A stretch of DNA of 64,000 nt from Pedobacter frigidisoli (GCF_004331675.1 NZ_SJSN01000001.1:62001-126000), one strand, 5' to 3'; positions 47,206 through 55,549 are shown, counted from the first letter of the stretch. The notes: generated by a model not told the origin, from the sequence alone. Program-made: numbers and translations.

Positions 47206-48765
47206 TTAGCAGCCACGTTCAGAAAACTTTACAAAACCATCCAAAATCAGATTGCAGATTCTGCGGATATTCTTTTGCTCATTAATGAAATTCAGTGATT
47301 TCTCATCAGAAATATTTCCAAGTTCTATCAAAACCGCAGGAGATTTAGATTCTCTCAGCACCAATAAACTAGCGTCTTTTAGCGAATCTCTAACGGCAAT
47401 TCCTTTCAACAGTCTTAACTTATTTAAGATCACGCCGCCTAATTCTTCAGCCATTTTGATGTTGTTATTTAATTTAGAAACATAAACCTCAATTCCACCG
47501 AATGATGTAGGTGTATTTGTTGGCATTGAATTATGGTGGATGGATATAAATGCAGTTACTTGTTGTTTTGGCAACCGATCGCGAAGCGCCATATATTGAT
47601 CGCTGTTCCTAGTCAACATTACCTTAATTCCTCTTCTTGTTGCTTCTTCTTGTAGAATTTTCACCGCCCTTAGGTTTAAGTCTTTTTCTCTTTGCCCATT
47701 AACTGCCGTTGCTGCAGCATCCTTACCTCCGTGCCCAGCATCAACAACCAACACCGCTTCTATTTCTTTAAAAGCTGGCTTCGCATCCGGATTTACCGCA
47801 ATCTTGCCAGCTAGGTAATTCATAGCATAAATATTTGTTCTTTTACGTACATCAGAATTTATTTCGCCATCGCTAACTGTTTTCTGAATAGTTACTTCTT
47901 TTCGATTTACAAACGCTAAGCAACAAATTAACAAAATAGGCACGATAGCTAAGTAGGAAAGCTTTTTAAGCTTTGCATTTGGTTCTTTATACAACATCAT
48001 AATTCTATTTTTTAGTGGAAGTTTGCTAAAACTATTGGTGGCAAAATTTGCCGATGGCATGGTTAAATTAAGTAGCAGAGAAGCATAAGTTTTTTTATCT
48101 GCAACTTTCGAGGTTTCTCTATCAGCCAGAAACTCGTGGTTATGGTCAATGGCATTTCGCCAGAAATAAACAACTGGATTAAACCACAGCACAGCCGTTA
48201 CTATATTAACCAACATCTTATCTAAAGCATGCAATTGTTTTACATGTATAGATTCATGCTTGATTACCAAATTCTTTTCTACCAATGGCAAAGCAGAATC
48301 GACTATGATTTTATTAAAGAAAGAACAGTTTTTTATTACTGATCGTTCATCAACCAAGATTACCACACCATCAGAATCTACTGCATGTTTGCGCAATTGA
48401 AATTTTATTCGGCCCATCATCAATAGCATTCTAAAAATAAGAAGCGCCAAAATAGTGTAGTAACCATATTCGAGAATCTGATTAAATTTTATGGTTGTAA
48501 TGGGCGTAGTTCCATCATCAACAAAATCTTTCTCGGTGAAACCCTCATTGCTGTAACCTATTTTTGTTGGCATTTCTTTGGCAGACACTACCACCTCGGT
48601 TCGGTGCTGGATGGTTACGGCAGGAATGGCGAAGCAGAGCACCAGCATCACCAAAAGATAAGCTCGATTGAGGTTAAAAAAAGTAAGCTTAGACAATAGA
48701 AATTGATAAACAGCAAAGAATATTGCTGTACATGCAGAAACCTTTAACAGATAAATTAAAATCAT
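47206..48765 (-). CDS. M56 metalloprotease fused to N-acetylmuramoyl-L-alanine amidase
   Basis: The 519-residue protein has an N-terminal M56/BlaR1 module (helices, HESIH at 170-174, HEFLADRE at 210-217) and a transmembrane helix at about 268-286. An Amidase_3 domain runs from about 335 to the end. Amidase zinc and catalytic residues are all visible: DAGHGG (His345), Glu360, ISIHHNS (His410) and LIELGNIS (Glu481). It could therefore bind or cleave peptidoglycan in the periplasm and signal through the cytoplasmic protease. Its start overlaps the BlaI stop by 4 bp (ATGA). Confidence 0.9.
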   Translation of the reverse strand: MILIYLLKVSACTAIFFAVYQFLLSKLTFFNLNRAYLLVMLVLCFAIPAVTIQHRTEVVVSAKEMPTKIGYSNEGFTEKDFVDDGTTPITTIKFNQILEYGYYTILALLIFRMLLMMGRIKFQLRKHAVDSDGVVILVDERSVIKNCSFFNKIIVDSALPLVEKNLVIKHESIHVKQLHALDKMLVNIVTAVLWFNPVVYFWRNAIDHNHEFLADRETSKVADKKTYASLLLNLTMPSANFATNSFSKLPLKNRIMMLYKEPNAKLKKLSYLAIVPILLICCLAFVNRKEVTIQKTVSDGEINSDVRKRTNIYAMNYLAGKIAVNPDAKPAFKEIEAVLVVDAGHGGKDAAATAVNGQREKDLNLRAVKILQEEATRRGIKVMLTRNSDQYMALRDRLPKQQVTAFISIHHNSMPTNTPTSFGGIEVYVSKLNNNIKMAEELGGVILNKLRLLKGIAVRDSLKDASLLVLRESKSPAVLIELGNISDEKSLNFINEQKNIRRICNLILDGFVKFSERGC

Positions 48766-49136
48766 GACTGTGCATTTTGATTAATGATTCGTTTAATTTC
48801 TTCTATATCCTTTTCACTTAGTTTTTCTTCTTTTACCATGAACGATAAAAGACTGGCTGGAGAATTATCGAAGTAGCCAGAAAACAATTTCGAGAATGTT
48901 GTTTTCGCATATTCATCTTTAGTTATTGCAGGAAAATATTCATACGTTTTGCCGTAAGCCTTGTAGTTTACATAACCTTTCTTTTCTAAAAGCCGAACTA
49001 TAGATGAAATGGTACTATATGGAGGTTTAGGCTCATCGTCTAACTCATCGATAATATCCTTTACAAACGCTTTTTTCAGCTTCCATAAAACCTGCATAAT
49101 ACGCTCTTCTGTTTTGGTTAATTCTTCCATACCCAA
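48762..49136 (-). CDS. BlaI/MecI/CopY family transcriptional repressor
   Basis: The 124-residue protein has a winged helix with the family signature LTKTEERIMQVLWKLKKAFVKDI and YSTISSIVRLLEKKGYVNYK. A C-terminal dimerisation helix follows (KLSEKDIEEIKRII). BlaI repressors are cut by M56 proteases, two of which follow in the same operon. It likely represses its own operon through the palindromes upstream. An alternative start two codons in (49130) is possible. Confidence 0.94.
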   Translation of the reverse strand: MGMEELTKTEERIMQVLWKLKKAFVKDIIDELDDEPKPPYSTISSIVRLLEKKGYVNYKAYGKTYEYFPAITKDEYAKTTFSKLFSGYFDNSPASLLSFMVKEEKLSEKDIEEIKRIINQNAQS

Positions 49137-49140
49137 ACAT

Positions 49141-49220
49141 ATAACTTATTTTTCAGTTTTACAACTAAAATATAAGTTATACGACTGATAAATCAGTTTA
49201 AATATTTAAATCGCTGATTT
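49141..49220. promoter_or_regulatory. Candidate BlaI operator region with nested palindromes
   Basis: Upstream of blaI are a 9-bp inverted repeat, ATAACTTAT (49141-49149) with ATAAGTTAT (49172-49180), and a perfect palindrome ACTGAT-AA-ATCAGT (49184-49197). The half-site CTGATTT is repeated at 49214-49220. The density of symmetry 5-85 bp upstream of the start fits autorepression. It does not match the staphylococcal BlaI box exactly. Confidence 0.5.
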
Positions 49221-49623
49221 ACAATACTATAATTTTTTTTATTTGAAAATGAACGGCTAGTGTTTCTTGGCGACTGAAGTCCCGCCATTCGCTTTAGCCC
49301 TCGTGAAGAACTCGGGGCTGTCGCTTCTGTCTGGTTTAAGGTTGATGTATAGCTTGTGCTAATGCCTTAAAATGCTTGGGAAATTTGGACAAACCGCTCC
49401 CCTGCGTAATCAAACCCGATCGAAGCGAAATACCGCAGTTCTTTGCCTAAAAACCGAAACTAAAAAAGCATAAAGGTAGCAGGGCAAGTGAGGCTAAACC
49501 ACCAAAAAAGCAAAACCTTCATTTTCGAGAAAAGTTAGCATTTTTTTTACAGTTGCGCCGTGTGATACAATTTAAATGAAGAAAGGTGCCTTTGTATTTT
49601 AACTATATAAATGGCTCATCTTT
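49221..49623. other. Gene-free stretch holding a dispersed repeat
   Basis: No coding frame is supported between blaI and the DUF1801 gene. Positions 49262-49450 carry a non-coding element with blocks shared with 53820-53990. The rest is AT-rich. GTTAGC occurs at 49534 and GTTGCGCC at 49552, which could be the decayed outer edge of the cassette array. Confidence 0.55.
49262..49450. repeat. Dispersed intergenic repeat, copy A
   Basis: Two conserved blocks are shared with copy B at 53820-53990. One is TTTAGCCCTCGTGAAGAAC followed by CGGGGCTGT; the other is AAACCCGATCGAAGCGAA. The first block can fold through AGCCC and GGGCT. It is non-coding and likely one member of a genome-wide family. Confidence 0.6.
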
Positions 49624-50064
49624 TTATTTTTGCCCATCAAATCCGTATCGTATTGCCGCTTCAAGTATTTCAATGTTTATATCTGCTAGCTTTTTAAACT
49701 TAATGCAATACCCAGTTACGCTTGCCTTACCTATTTCTTTTCCGTAAGTTTTGGCTAAGTAGGTCTTATCTGGAAGACCCATGATGTAAACAGAAATTCC
49801 CGTGTTATTCGCACTCAAACCAATTTGATAAAACTCCTTTGTTTTACCATCAGCATATTTTATGGTGTATAACCCATAACCAATATTTGGATTGGAAACG
49901 ATTTTGTTCTCACTGTTTTTACCATCTAAGAACCATAACCTACAAGTTGGCAATATTTGGAGAATGCGTTGGTGCAATATCACCATATCGTTCCGTTTTG
50001 GTTCAGGCTGACTGTTAATATAGTTTTTGATTTGTTCGGTTGCTTCCATGTAAATTGTTGTCAT
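49624..50064 (-). CDS. DUF1801-type protein in a cassette-like unit
   Basis: The ATG at 50064 (MTTIYMEATEQIKNYINSQPE) is chosen because the upstream in-frame ATG at 50118 would read through the hairpin spacer. The 146-residue soluble protein carries DUF1801 (YdhG-like) features: LPTCRLWFLDG, IGYGLYTIKYADGK and YCIKFKKLADINIEILEAAI. No catalytic role is known. It is the first of four same-strand genes separated by hairpin spacers. Confidence 0.75.
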   Translation of the reverse strand: MTTIYMEATEQIKNYINSQPEPKRNDMVILHQRILQILPTCRLWFLDGKNSENKIVSNPNIGYGLYTIKYADGKTKEFYQIGLSANNTGISVYIMGLPDKTYLAKTYGKEIGKASVTGYCIKFKKLADINIEILEAAIRYGFDGQK

Positions 50065-50070
50065 GTAATT

Positions 50071-50205
50071 GCCGCTAACGTTTTCGGGCTTTGAGTTCGG
50101 GCGGCTTTCAGAGCACAAAGTTTCAATTTATTACTAAAGTTCATTAGAAGCACAAAGCTCCAAGTTTGCACACCAGCCCGCCTGACGCAAAGCCCGTGTT
50201 AGCCC
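50071..50205. repeat. attC-like hairpin spacer between DUF1801 and DUF4365 genes
   Basis: The outer cores are GCTAAC (50074-50079) and GTTAGC (50198-50203). Inside are the complementary arms CGGGCTTTG (50085-50093) and CAAAGCCCG (50188-50196), and then a GC-rich inner arm pair, GGGCGGCT and AGCCCGCC, with bulges. The loop holds two imperfect copies of GCACAAAG. The DUF4365 stop codon (TAA, minus strand) is inside the right core. This arrangement of inverted cores, bulged long stem and adjacent stop codon resembles an integron attC site. Confidence 0.65.
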
Positions 50206-52004
50206 TCGTTATTCTTTTCAAATCCGATTTCTCCAGCAATGTGGAGTATTTCAAAAGTGTTTTTTAATTGAATTGTATCGTCCTGTTTTGTTGGCATAAT
50301 ATCATCCATAATTCTCAAGATTTCTGTTTTTATTTCAAGAAAATCGTCCTTAGATGATTTTAGTAAATTTGGAGACCACGAAATTAATAATTCATAAATT
50401 GGCACATTCCCCATTGAATCATCCTTTAATCCGAAATCAATTTGGAAATTCTTTCTATTTACTTCAGTCTTAATATTTTTTGTTTTTACTTCAATTTTTT
50501 GAACCTCCGTTGGCTGAATCATTTGAAATCTAGAAACTTGAATTTCCCTTTCGTCATGCATCAAAGGGAATCCTGCTATAAATTCCATTTCAGTTACAAT
50601 TGCCTTTTTATAATTCCTATTTTCAAATTTATTCAAAACCTCATCTAAAAAATCAGGAATTTTTCCTTTGTACTCATTCCCTGGAATAATATTTACTAAT
50701 TTGTTCTTTTCCAACTTATTTCTCACACCTCCATTTTCAAAGCTATCCCAATCCGTTGCAACACTATACATACCCATAAATGGGTCAAACATCTGATTCG
50801 TAATTGCGATTAAACAAAGTTCTGTGCTATCGTCAATTAACTTTAATGCTAACTCATAGTTTGAAATTATTTTTACAACATTTTCTAACTCTTCCTTTCT
50901 ACACTCCCAAAGAACTAATTGTCCTTTAATATTTTGACTATGTACCTTGTCAATATTTTGAAGTGAAGGAGTAACTTCATTACAACTGAAAAACTGAATA
51001 GCAAAATCTTTCTTTGGATTCACATAATGGCAATAGTCCCAGCTCCTAGCTCTCCGACTTATTTGACCAAGAAAACCAGTTGGGACTTCAAAACTATACT
51101 CAACATCGTTAACTAAATTTTCTCCAATTTTAGAGTATGAAGTCCAATATGTAAGCTGATTAAACCATGATGAATTATTTGATTCTATTTGAATTGGACT
51201 CACTACAAATGAAACCCACTCGTTTTCTTTTGTTGAATAATTAAAATTCATTAATTTCTGTTTTAACATTGTCAGAAAATCCTCTAAGTCAGTTTTAGTT
51301 GAACTAAACTTAATAGATGGCAATGCATTTGATGGGTCAAGTCTTTTTAATATAGTCATCCATGATGGTAGCAATTCTATGAAATCGCCTCCTATTTCAG
51401 CTTTTAATTTGCTCTCAGCATAAATATATTGTGAAAAATGATGAAATGGTATAACACGATAATTGGGCATCAATACTGGTGTAACGTTACATGATACGGT
51501 TGCTTCCTCCAATCGCTGAATTTTATGATAAAATTGTTTTACTTCACTTAACACACTATCTCTAGACTCCATATTAAACAAATTATTTTTCGAAACTCTA
51601 ATAGATGGATTATCTCTTTCAAGCTTAGATGGATTTTCAAGAATTTGTTTAATAGGGTTTGTCCAATAACACAAATCAGAATCTTCTTCGTAAATAACTA
51701 AGAATACAGGAAAGTAACTTGATAACCAAGCTTTCAACAAACCTGAACTAATTGAAACACTATAATCACCATCATTTAATTCCTTCACATAGTCGCTGTC
51801 CTTACTTGTTGATTTTACTTGACACCGTAAATGATAATTTGTCCTAGTGTTATTGATAAAGACGTTACAATCAATATCTTCTCCAAAATCACTGTTAATA
51901 ATATCGGCAGTCCATTTATATTTTGTTAGGATAAGCTGAACAGTTCTTTCTCCAATATCACCTAAACTTTGCTCGTCTGTTTGTATTGGCTCTTTTTTGC
52001 TCAT
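50199..52004 (-). CDS. DUF4365 protein, predicted PD-(D/E)XK nuclease-like
   Basis: The 601-residue protein has an N-terminal DUF4365 domain (about residues 10-155). It shows the nuclease-like pattern GER (18-20), DFGEDIDC (39-46) and RCQVKST (60-66), the last two matching the D and QxK positions of the PD-(D/E)XK fold. The remaining 440 residues or so match nothing I recognise. DUF4365 proteins are frequent in defence-rich regions, so an anti-phage or DNA-processing role is plausible but unproven. Its stop codon lies within a hairpin-spacer core, and its ends carry cassette-like complementary sequences. Confidence 0.78.
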   Translation of the reverse strand: MSKKEPIQTDEQSLGDIGERTVQLILTKYKWTADIINSDFGEDIDCNVFINNTRTNYHLRCQVKSTSKDSDYVKELNDGDYSVSISSGLLKAWLSSYFPVFLVIYEEDSDLCYWTNPIKQILENPSKLERDNPSIRVSKNNLFNMESRDSVLSEVKQFYHKIQRLEEATVSCNVTPVLMPNYRVIPFHHFSQYIYAESKLKAEIGGDFIELLPSWMTILKRLDPSNALPSIKFSSTKTDLEDFLTMLKQKLMNFNYSTKENEWVSFVVSPIQIESNNSSWFNQLTYWTSYSKIGENLVNDVEYSFEVPTGFLGQISRRARSWDYCHYVNPKKDFAIQFFSCNEVTPSLQNIDKVHSQNIKGQLVLWECRKEELENVVKIISNYELALKLIDDSTELCLIAITNQMFDPFMGMYSVATDWDSFENGGVRNKLEKNKLVNIIPGNEYKGKIPDFLDEVLNKFENRNYKKAIVTEMEFIAGFPLMHDEREIQVSRFQMIQPTEVQKIEVKTKNIKTEVNRKNFQIDFGLKDDSMGNVPIYELLISWSPNLLKSSKDDFLEIKTEILRIMDDIMPTKQDDTIQLKNTFEILHIAGEIGFEKNNEG

Positions 52005-52030
52005 AATATTATTTTGTGTCGGTTTGCTTT

Positions 52031-52170
52031 ATAATGAGGGCAACGTTGTAGAGATTTGCGATAGGCCAGCTTCTAAGCATAAATGTTAATTAGGGGAACT
52101 GAACTTTCTTTAACCACAAAGCTGTCTGTCGAGCACGAAACCCCGCCTATTGCAAATGTGCTGTGATGGG
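52031..52170. repeat. attC-like hairpin spacer upstream of the DUF4365 gene
   Basis: The arms ATTTGCGATAGGC (52054-52066) and GCCTATTGCAAAT (52145-52157) are complementary with one mismatch. The left edge has GGGCAAC (52038-52044). On the coding strand CACAGCACATTTGC resembles AACAGCACCTTGGC of the next spacer, so the two spacers are related although the right-hand core has decayed. Confidence 0.55.
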
Positions 52171-52191
52171 CTGGGCTTTTGTCGTCTATTC

Positions 52192-52594
52192 TCATTTGAA
52201 AAGTTGTTCTACGTTGTCAGTTAATTCAAGATGTTCGTCATTGTCATCTGAACCAAGTAGTTTCTGCCAAAACGTTTTTGGTTTTTGGAAAAATTACTCT
52301 GGTCGCCCAATTTGTCGACGCGAAAAGTCCAGGTGCTAATTCACAGTTAAGTTTTTGTCCTAGCAGTTTCCAAAAATGTTCGTGGTCAACTGCAAGTGTC
52401 GGTGCTTGCCACCACTGGTCAATAGTGTCAGCAAAAACAAAAAACGAATCGTCTGCCAATGGTCCTGCCGCTGTTGTATATTCTCCTATGAATTTTATTT
52501 TGTCAATATCAAGCGTCCACCTGTTCTGAGGGTCTTGCTCATGCACTATTTTGTCGTCCTGAATTGTCAATTTATTTACTGTCATTTTATCCAT
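52192..52594 (-). pseudogene. Small unknown cassette gene with a probable frameshift near its 3' end
   Basis: The intact frame from ATG 52594 gives 116 residues (MDKMTVNKLTIQDDK..) ending at TGA 52244-52246. The +1 frame continues without a break as FWQKLLGSDDNDEHLELTD.. to a TGA at 52192-52194, close to the hairpin spacer as in the other cassettes. Removing one A from the CCAAAAACC tract (about 52283-52291) would join the frames as FPKPKTFWQKLLGS and give about 133 residues. It is soluble, with no recognised family. A sequencing error or natural slippage are both possible. Confidence 0.55.
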
Positions 52595-52616
52595 TTCGTG
52601 TCGTATTCCTTGCGGC

Positions 52617-52713
52617 CAACTTTTTGCGGCTTGGCGAAGGTGGCGGTTAAAGATAAAATTACTAAAAGATTGGAGAAGAATTTTCCGCCACTTTTGCCAA
52701 GGTGCTGTTATGT
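52617..52713. repeat. attC-like hairpin spacer between the two unknown cassette genes
   Basis: The arms CTTGGCGAAGGTGGCGG (52630-52646) and CCGCCACTTTTGCCAAG (52685-52701) are complementary with two mismatches. Outer cores are GGCCAAC (52614-52620) and GTTATGT (52707-52713). The stop codon of the 170-residue gene lies 5 bp beyond the right core. It has the same design as the spacer at 50071-50205. Confidence 0.65.
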
Positions 52714-52718
52714 GTAAT

Positions 52719-53231
52719 TTACTTATTCCTTATGAATTTAGTCAAATCCCAATGTTTTAAAACACTGTCAACTTGAACATCATTTAAGTGCTTTTCATCT
52801 TTTACTTTGTTCCTATTTTTAAACTTATAAAAAAGCTTTCCTTTTCGTTTAGTAATTTTATTTGAATTTACTTGATTGAAAATATTAAGTTGTAAAAAAG
52901 TAGTGTCATTTATAAACTTAACAAATGCATCGGTTTCTAAGAGCAGCTTTAAATTTTTGGTGTTTGGTTCGACCATTTTCCAGTAATGAAGAATTTCACC
53001 TCCATGTGGATATTCTTTAGATGATTTCCAGTAATTCCCAATGGATTCATAATATCTATTTGTCGCTTTGAGATTGTTGTCTATTACAGGAATAAATAAT
53101 TTTTGTCTTAGAGGATTAGCCTTTACTCCATATTCCAGATCACGGATTTTGTAGTCATTGTAAAAACTGAAAGCAAGCGGTGCTACGCAAAGAATTATTA
53201 AAATTATTGTAATCGGTTTCTTAATGGTCAT
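52719..53231 (-). CDS. Small membrane-anchored protein, unknown, in a cassette-like unit
   Basis: The ATG at 53231 (MTIKKPITIILIILC) is chosen over one at 53270 that would read through the cassette core. The 170-residue protein has one N-terminal membrane or signal segment and a charged remainder (KGKLFYKFKNRNKVKDEKH). No family is recognised. The gene is bracketed by a perfect 13-bp inverted repeat, GTTATGTGTAATT (52707-52719) and AATTACACATAAC (53246-53258). Confidence 0.65.
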   Translation of the reverse strand: MTIKKPITIILIILCVAPLAFSFYNDYKIRDLEYGVKANPLRQKLFIPVIDNNLKATNRYYESIGNYWKSSKEYPHGGEILHYWKMVEPNTKNLKLLLETDAFVKFINDTTFLQLNIFNQVNSNKITKRKGKLFYKFKNRNKVKDEKHLNDVQVDSVLKHWDLTKFIRNK

Positions 53232-54060
53232 TGGTTTTCGGTTGGAATTACACATAACTCTTAAATACACGAAACGCTACACCTAAAAATCATTTAAAAG
53301 GATTTTAAAGCATTTTTGTGTTGCGTTTATTAAATCGTCATTTTATGTTTTAAACGTTTATAATACTTATACCCAGTTTCTGATAATACCATTGCTAACG
53401 AGCGTAATTATTAGCTTTTACTAATGTATAAAATTATGGGTGGATATAAAAATGGGTAAACAATTGTATTTCATGTAGAAATGAAGCTAAAAAAATATTT
53501 TTTTGTATATTACAAATAATAAGCTCCTGTAAAATAATTGCTTTCTTTTAGTCTGCCTCTATCCACTTTTAGTCCGCAACAAGTCCGTATCACATCCACC
53601 TCAATACTATACTTGCTTGCTATCATATTCAGGGCATATTCGAAGTTAGTTCGAAAATATTGGCCTACTTCGAACCAGTTACGAAGCACAGTAAAATATA
53701 CCGCTAAATGAAATAGTGATCTTAAATAAACTCCAAGTTTCATGAAACGAGGCCATTCTAATATTAAATATTTGTGCTTAGATAAGATTTGAAAACCGCA
53801 GGATCATATTTTTTGTGATTGAGTCTTAACATTGTTTTAGCTTTCGTGAAGAGCTTTGGGCTGTTATTGTTTTTATCAATGATGGATATTATTTACCAAA
53901 GTCAGATCCATGCACGGTTTAACTAAGACCCATTTCCTTTCATCTCTAAACCCGATCGAAGCGAGATGCCACAATTTTTCATTGGGGCAGAAGCGTGAGC
54001 GGGACTGCAAACCGCCAAGCACTCCGAACCATTCATTTCCAAAAAAAAGAGAAATAACTG
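53232..54060. other. Gene-poor stretch: cassette edge, possible gene remnant, dispersed repeat
   Basis: From left to right it holds the right core ACATAAC (53252-53258) and a weak stem, AACGCTACAC (53272-53281) with GTGTTGCGTT (about 53320-53329). A GCTAACG core-like site follows near 53393, then AT-rich sequence. A 77-codon minus-strand frame at 53510-53743 has no recognisable homology. The dispersed repeat copy B lies at 53820-53990. No gene is supported. Confidence 0.5.
53820..53990. repeat. Dispersed intergenic repeat, copy B
   Basis: It shares TTTAGCTTTCGTGAAGAGC, followed by TTGGGCTGTT, and the block AAACCCGATCGAAGCGAGAT with copy A at 49262-49450, in the same order and orientation. 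The sequence between the blocks has diverged. It lies just downstream of the DUF1345 gene stop. Confidence 0.6.
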
Positions 54061-54720
54061 CTATTTGCTTAACCCAGCCAATGCATTGATGGTTAAGGCA
54101 ACAATAACGGTATTAAAAATAAAGGCGATTAAACTGTGTAGTAAAGAAAGCCGCCTAATCTTTCTGGATGAAATTTCGACATCAGAGACTTGAAAAGTCA
54201 TGCCCAAAACGAAAGAGAAATAAGCGAAATCGATGAAATCGGGCTCATGATCTCCAGGGAAACCTAAGCCTGAACCTTTATTGGTATCGCTATCGCCATA
54301 ATAAAGATGTGCATAGCGCATGCTGAAAGTGGTATGTACCAAAAACCAGGAGAGAAACATGCCCGATATGGCAACAACTAAATCTAGTGGTTCAATATCC
54401 TTGCTAATTAAAAGTAAAATTACGGCAAGCAAACCTGCAAATGTAGATACGACTACTATGCCAAAGATTTCGCTCCGGGTTTCATCCTGCATTTTGGCTT
54501 TTAAGTGTGTTTCTTCTGCAGAGGTATTGAAAAACATATACCAATGTAGTGTAATCAGCACCAGACAGAAAAAATCCCAGCCCAGCATGATGTGGGTTAA
54601 CACATTCATTTCTAAAAATAGGGACCCTAAATAAATGAATACGCCAACCAAAAGACTGATCAACAGAATATATAATGCTGATAATTTTTGGATACCTTCT
54701 AATTTAGGTTCTATTTTCAT
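54061..54720 (-). CDS. DUF1345 membrane protein
   Basis: The 219-residue protein has about five membrane helices and the DUF1345 signatures FSMRYAHLYYGD, GLGFPGDHEPDFIDFAYFSF and GMTFQVSDVEISSRKIRR. Function is unknown. It overlaps the methyltransferase gene stop by 4 bp (54717-54720), so the two are co-translated. Confidence 0.92.
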   Translation of the reverse strand: MKIEPKLEGIQKLSALYILLISLLVGVFIYLGSLFLEMNVLTHIMLGWDFFCLVLITLHWYMFFNTSAEETHLKAKMQDETRSEIFGIVVVSTFAGLLAVILLLISKDIEPLDLVVAISGMFLSWFLVHTTFSMRYAHLYYGDSDTNKGSGLGFPGDHEPDFIDFAYFSFVLGMTFQVSDVEISSRKIRRLSLLHSLIAFIFNTVIVALTINALAGLSK

Positions 54721-55505
54721 TGATTAAACTTGAGCTTAAAGTGTTCTTTTACTTGTCCTTTTTTGAAATAAACCAAACCGATCCAAAACAAATCGATGGT
54801 TACGGTAACATCAGGATGGTTCTTAATTTCTGACCACGCTTCTTTCATTCCTTCGCTCCAGTAAATATCATCAAAAATAAGCAACGAATTTTCGGTTACT
54901 TTTGGCAAACACCATTTAAAATAATTTAAGGTGGCGTCTTTGCGGTGATTACCATCAATGTAAACAAAATCCAACGTAGGCTGCTTTGCAATGATATCGG
55001 GTAAAATAAGATCGAAATTCCCTACATGAAGCTCGATATTATTCAGATCTAAATCCTGAAAGTTTTTCTTTGCAACCTCTGCCGTTTCCGGACAACCTTC
55101 AATGGTAATAATTTCTGCATCAGGACTTGCTTTTGATAAATAGGAAGAGGTAATGCCTAAACAGGTTCCTAATTCTATAGCTGTTTTCGGATTGGTATTT
55201 TTGGCCAAACGGTAAATCAATTTCGCCAAACGTGGACTTTTCAATGCGTTTTTAGCAATCTGACTCACCTTTTTTGTACGATTTTTATTCAGGTGAGAAC
55301 CTGCACCGAGGTCGGTAACGGTGATTATAGAATCGTCATTAAAAAGTTTTTTTCGCTGCTCTTCTATATTTTTGTATTCAGATTTGTTGGTAAAATCGTA
55401 AATTACCTCATCGGCAAGCTTATACACAAATGGTGAATGCGTTCCATGACGGGTTTTTGCTGTCAAACGGTGTTTAAGATAATCTGTAATAAATTGAAAT
55501 AGCAT
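54717..55505 (-). CDS. Class I SAM-dependent O-methyltransferase-like protein
   Basis: The 262-residue protein contains motif I, AIELGTCLGITSSYLSKA (about residues 116-133), then IITIEGCPETAEVAKKNF and the metal-binding-type motif FVYIDGNHRKDATLNYF. It is a Methyltransf_24-like O-methyltransferase. The substrate is unknown. It is divergent from the SirB1-like gene with 44 bp between starts. Confidence 0.87.
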   Translation of the reverse strand: MLFQFITDYLKHRLTAKTRHGTHSPFVYKLADEVIYDFTNKSEYKNIEEQRKKLFNDDSIITVTDLGAGSHLNKNRTKKVSQIAKNALKSPRLAKLIYRLAKNTNPKTAIELGTCLGITSSYLSKASPDAEIITIEGCPETAEVAKKNFQDLDLNNIELHVGNFDLILPDIIAKQPTLDFVYIDGNHRKDATLNYFKWCLPKVTENSLLIFDDIYWSEGMKEAWSEIKNHPDVTVTIDLFWIGLVYFKKGQVKEHFKLKFNQ

Positions 55506-55549
55506 AATATTGCAAAAGTAATTAAACGCCGCAAACGTATGTATGTTTT

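Noticed and set aside
52278..52717. Plus-strand frames of 83 and 113 codons opposite the cassette genes
   Set aside because: They run through the hairpin spacer and opposite a better-supported minus-strand gene.
53510..53743. 77-codon minus-strand frame
   Set aside because: No recognisable motif or homology, unusual composition, and it lies in a repeat-rich gene-poor stretch; it may be a remnant but is not supported as a gene.
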